Assembly (NCBI GenBank): GCA_963616935.1
Contig: CAVEMS010000004.1
Span: 62,001-126,000 of the forward strand
DNA: 64,000 nucleotides
Reading direction: 5' to 3'
DNA from: UBA4951 sp963616935
GTDB lineage: Bacteria; Bacillota_I; Bacilli_A; RFN20; CAG-826
Under the pieces are notes generated by a model. It was not told where the DNA came from. It saw only the letters and a program-made list of their open reading frames with translations, and did not search any database. Position numbers and translations under genes: made by a program. Numbering within the stretch: position 1 is the first letter of the stretch; the number at the start of each line of letters is the position of its first letter. Positions 61,108-64,000 of this stretch are shown here, piece by piece.

Positions 61108-62016
61108 TTAGCCTTTGATGCCGCCCATCGTGAGATTGCCCATGAATTTGTCTTTGAAAATCGCAAACAAGAGCACCACGGGAGCGGAACTCAATATAAC
61201 CATGTTGAAGGCGTAGACGCCGGTCTTTAATTTCGTATCGCCTGGCACACCGGCGCCGGCGATAAGCTGCCAGAGGACATAGCCAAGCGTCGGCTTGTCG
61301 AGGAGATAGACCATTGGGGTCTGATAATCGTTCCAAAAGGCGACGAAGTTGATGAGGAGGATGGTGAGGAAGACGTTTTTGACCAAAGGGAAGCCGATAC
61401 GGAAAAGGATCTGCCAATTGTTGGCCCCGTCGATCTTTGCGGCCTCGAAATAAGCGGAAGGCACGCTTTTGAAGGAAGTGTACATGACGAAGAAATAAAG
61501 CCCAAGCATATTGGCTTTGAGGAGGATGACCCCCCAAAGGCTATTGACTAACCCAAAGGCATAGGCAACCTTAAGCTCGGAAGGCAAAGCGCCGACGACC
61601 GGGATCATCATGGCGAGGAGCACGGCGGTATAGACGACTTTGCTCGTCTTGAATTCGAAGCGGGCGCAGGCATAGGCCGCAAGGCAAGGCACCAAGGTCT
61701 TCACGAAGGCGCTGCCGATCGAGTAGATGAGGGAGTTCCCGAGGACGTCGAGCAAAGAACTTTCTTGCCCCGAGCTTTGCGAAATATGAACGAGGGAGAA
61801 GATATCGAACAGGTTGAAGTAGAAATTCTTGTTCGTCATCATGAGGTAAGTGCCGCTAAAATCGGTGGTCTTCGGGCTTCTCGTGGAGACGAATAAGCCA
61901 TAGCCGAGCAAGACGAAAAGAGCAATTGCGTAAATGATGAGGATCGCAAGGATGATGATTGGGAAAACGGTCAAACGGTTGTCCCTAAGCTTGTCTTTCT
62001 TTAGTTTCAGTTTCAT
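61108..62016 (-). CDS. CUT1 sugar ABC transporter permease, MalG type
   Basis: A 302-residue permease with six helices. The coupling (EAA) loop reads EAAKIDGANNWQILFRIGFPL around residue 195, the family signature that contacts the ATPase. The basic N-terminus and the C-terminal 'MGGIKG' are those of MalG/UgpE-like subunits. It starts 1 nt past the stop of the partner permease gene and pairs with it to form the membrane channel for an oligosaccharide. Confidence 0.94.
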   Translation of the reverse strand: MKLKLKKDKLRDNRLTVFPIIILAILIIYAIALFVLLGYGLFVSTRSPKTTDFSGTYLMMTNKNFYFNLFDIFSLVHISQSSGQESSLLDVLGNSLIYSIGSAFVKTLVPCLAAYACARFEFKTSKVVYTAVLLAMMIPVVGALPSELKVAYAFGLVNSLWGVILLKANMLGLYFFVMYTSFKSVPSAYFEAAKIDGANNWQILFRIGFPLVKNVFLTILLINFVAFWNDYQTPMVYLLDKPTLGYVLWQLIAGAGVPGDTKLKTGVYAFNMVILSSAPVVLLFAIFKDKFMGNLTMGGIKG

Positions 62017-62017
62017 A

Positions 62018-62953
62018 TCAGCTCTCCTTGGGACCTAATTTCTCCAACAAATACTTAACCCCGAATACCAAGGGGATCGTAACGAAGGTGCAAATGATGC
62101 CAAAAGCCGCCATTTGATGGAAAGCCGGGGCGTCGTAATTCCCCTGCACCGCATATTGCTGGACATTGTTATAGATGACATAGCCCGCCGGGCCAGGAGA
62201 CAAATTATTGAGGTTCGAGCCATAGAAAGTGAAGAGAGAGTATTGGTTCACGAAGATCGAAGCGAGGCCCGTGACGATGAAAGTCGAAAGGGTCGGGAAT
62301 GCAAGCGGAAGGGAGATGCTGAAGAATTCCCTTGCATGGGTCACCCCATCGAGCTTGGCGGCCTCGAAGATTTCGTTTGGGATCTCACTCATCTTATTGG
62401 AATAGATAAGCGTGGTCGTTCCGAAGTTGATAAAGGCGTCAAAAAGGATGATCGTGATGTAGGTCTTCACTTCGCTTGCCGAGAGGATATTCACCACTTG
62501 GTCGCTTGGAAGGTGTTCCTGGGCGAAATAGAGGATTTCCAAGTTGTTGAAATACTTAAAGAGGATGATCATGACCGTCGCGGAAAGAATCGAAGGCAAG
62601 AACAATATGAAACGGAAAAATTTACTGCCGACGAAGCGACGGGAGATGTAAAAAGCGAAAAGCAATGCCAACGGGATAGAAATCGCCGAGGAGCAAAGAT
62701 AGAGGATCAAGGAAATCAACATCGACTGAAGATAGATATTGGTTCCGCCACTAAAAGAGAATACCTGCTGAAAGTAATAGAAGAAACCGCCATTCGGATT
62801 GGCGTTCGGACCATAGTTGAACGCCAGGAGGAACGAGTTCAGGTTCACATAGATGTAGAAGATTAGAAATTGGAGCACCGGCCAGGCGAGGAGGATCAAT
62901 TGGAAACCCAGATCCTTCCTACGCTCGGCTGAGCGATTATGCTTTCTACGCAT
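62018..62953 (-). CDS. CUT1 sugar ABC transporter permease, MalF/UgpA type
   Basis: A 311-residue permease with six helices. The EAA loop is EAAKLDGVTHAREFFSISLPLA near residue 195. A charged N-terminus precedes the first helix (FQLILLAWPVLQFLIFYIYV). Its ATG shares one base with the stop of the binding-protein gene (TAATG), a tight coupling. The substrate is likely an alpha-galactoside given the downstream GH36 gene (inference from context). Confidence 0.94.
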   Translation of the reverse strand: MRRKHNRSAERRKDLGFQLILLAWPVLQFLIFYIYVNLNSFLLAFNYGPNANPNGGFFYYFQQVFSFSGGTNIYLQSMLISLILYLCSSAISIPLALLFAFYISRRFVGSKFFRFILFLPSILSATVMIILFKYFNNLEILYFAQEHLPSDQVVNILSASEVKTYITIILFDAFINFGTTTLIYSNKMSEIPNEIFEAAKLDGVTHAREFFSISLPLAFPTLSTFIVTGLASIFVNQYSLFTFYGSNLNNLSPGPAGYVIYNNVQQYAVQGNYDAPAFHQMAAFGIICTFVTIPLVFGVKYLLEKLGPKES

Positions 62954-64000
62954 TATTTGAGCCCGGTCCAGATGGAATTCTTGTAGTAGTTATAGACCTG
63001 CGCGAGGTATTGGCCAGCGGTAAGGCCGGAATTGTTGATGAAGTCATTCTGCGGGTAATAAGAGGCGGCCGAGATGGCGTATCTTCTTGTCCTGAGTTGC
63101 TGTCCGAGGCCGTTGGTGTACTGTGCCACTTTGGACTGAGGGAGGACAACTTCGGCATTATGGTAGAATTCCCAGTAATCCTTACCGAAGTTGCTCATTT
63201 TGGACTTATCTTCGTCGGTGAGGTCATAATTGAAGTATTTGACCGCATTGGTGATAGTCGTGAATTCGCGATAAGCCTCATCGGTGTTCATGTATTGCAT
63301 GAAGTCGCCGGCAAGTTTCTTTTTCGAATCGCTTAAACCCTTCTTCATGAAAACTAGGGAAGTGAGGTCGCTCACGACGGTCTGTTTGGTGTTGGAGCCG
63401 TTATCCGCCTGCGGAAGAGGCATCCAGCCAAAGTCGAGTTCGCTCTTTTCGTTATCAGCCAAGGAAGTGATGGTTTCGCTCGTTTCGCTCTCCCACCAAT
63501 CGCCGTCAAAAAGCATGGCGATGGACTTATTCTTCTGCTCCTGGTGAGCCGCAAGGCGGCCAAACTGAGAGTTTACGAAGAAGGTCTGCGCATCAAGATG
63601 CGTGGTGCTGTCGGTGACGAGGTTACAAAGCCACTTGTCTTTGTTGGTGACGACGGTGCGAACGAAATCGAGGGCGTGGTATTTGCCGGCGGTGCGCTGG
63701 ACGTTATAGCCATCGTATGCGCCATCGACTTTTTCAGGGTGGATAGTCACTTTCTCGGTGACGGGGCTACCGTCTTCGTTATAAACGGCGTCATCTCCTT
63801 TATCGTTCATCTTGACGACGGTGATCTCGCCATTCATCGTGAAGCTGTTCTTCGTCTGAGTAGGTCCATCATAGAATCCGGCGAGAGCATCGAGGAGATA
63901 GCCGAAATAGTCTTTGCCATTCCCCTCACCTCTCCAAACAAAGGGGATCTGCTTTCCTTCATAAATGTAATTGACGAGCTCGAAGAATTCGTCATAGGTG
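62953..64000 (-). CDS. Sugar ABC transporter substrate-binding protein (5' end beyond window)
   Basis: The C-terminal ~348 residues of an extracellular solute-binding protein of the CUT1 type. The frame is open without a stop to the window edge, so the signal peptide lies outside. Typical features are YDEFFELVNYIYEGKQIPFVW near the visible start, AMLFDGDWWESE in the middle, FGWMPLPQADNG, and SDLTSLVFMKKG. It would capture an oligosaccharide and hand it to the two permeases downstream, with which it is translationally coupled. Confidence 0.93.
   Translation of the reverse strand, partial: TYDEFFELVNYIYEGKQIPFVWRGEGNGKDYFGYLLDALAGFYDGPTQTKNSFTMNGEITVVKMNDKGDDAVYNEDGSPVTEKVTIHPEKVDGAYDGYNVQRTAGKYHALDFVRTVVTNKDKWLCNLVTDSTTHLDAQTFFVNSQFGRLAAHQEQKNKSIAMLFDGDWWESETSETITSLADNEKSELDFGWMPLPQADNGSNTKQTVVSDLTSLVFMKKGLSDSKKKLAGDFMQYMNTDEAYREFTTITNAVKYFNYDLTDEDKSKMSNFGKDYWEFYHNAEVVLPQSKVAQYTNGLGQQLRTRRYAISAASYYPQNDFINNSGLTAGQYLAQVYNYYKNSIWTGLK

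Noticed and set aside
1..64000. Mollicutes-type code with UGA as tryptophan
   Set aside because: UGA ends several intact genes (for example at 10921 and 17510) and Trp is encoded by UGG inside conserved motifs.
1..64000. Intact insertion sequence or prophage
   Set aside because: No transposase, integrase, capsid or terminase motif was seen in any credible frame.

Overview
The window looks like chromosome from an uncultured, gut-type member of the Bacillota (Bacilli/Erysipelotrichia-like). Supporting signs are lipoproteins with short LxxC signal peptides, Shine-Dalgarno sites of the AGGAG type, Big2/LRR/Listeria-Bacteroides-repeat surface proteins, a CUT1 sugar transporter with glycosidases, and tRNA genes that encode their own CCA. 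UGA is used as a stop and the standard code fits throughout. The lineage call is an inference from gene style only. No intact insertion sequence, prophage, rRNA or CRISPR array was seen.

Layout. 0-8 kb: housekeeping and small enzymes (zinc-ribbon membrane protein, MEMO/AMMECR1 fusion protein, maltose-type acetyltransferase, N-acetylhexosamine-kinase-like phosphotransferase, membrane-anchored protein, Nudix hydrolase, cyclophilin). 8-9.9 kb: gene-poor decayed stretch with a possible RNA element and two frameshifted genes. 9.9-12 kb: two-gene ABC exporter. 12-13.3 kb: AAA/DUF4143 ATPase with tandem palindromic repeats at its promoter. 13.4-17.5 kb: pyridoxal kinase and LysR regulator, divergent from a cation/proton antiporter and an MgtC-like protein. 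17.8-20.4 kb: flavin-reductase-like protein and a lipoprotein. 20.4-32.6 kb: one five-gene operon of large exported proteins running from a promoter near 32.59 kb to a terminator at 20.4 kb. 33-37.6 kb: frameshifted Fic gene, tRNA-Leu, isochorismatase-family hydrolase, TetR regulator, and a second DUF4143 ATPase preceded by three 24-bp repeats. 37.7-45.7 kb: tRNAs, alpha/beta hydrolase, GH3 glycosidase, membrane protein, exported 5'-nucleotidase, tRNA-Ala, second antiporter. 45.7-46.3 kb: decayed spacer. 46.3-64 kb: carbohydrate region with a CE15-like esterase and a long minus-strand cluster (sugar-binding protein, two permeases, three large lipoproteins, GH36 alpha-galactosidase, sugar-type ABC ATPase without its C-terminal domain, YesL-like membrane protein, exported tyrosine phosphatase, surface protein).

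The carbohydrate cluster reads as one system: surface lipoproteins and a DUF4838 protein meet a glycan, the CUT1 permeases import an oligosaccharide, the cytoplasmic alpha-galactosidase cuts it, and the truncated ATPase could power uptake. The most unusual signals are the two DUF4143 ATPases, each with its own unrelated tandem repeats abutting the predicted -35 element. There are also several frameshifted or eroded genes, which could be real decay or sequence errors.
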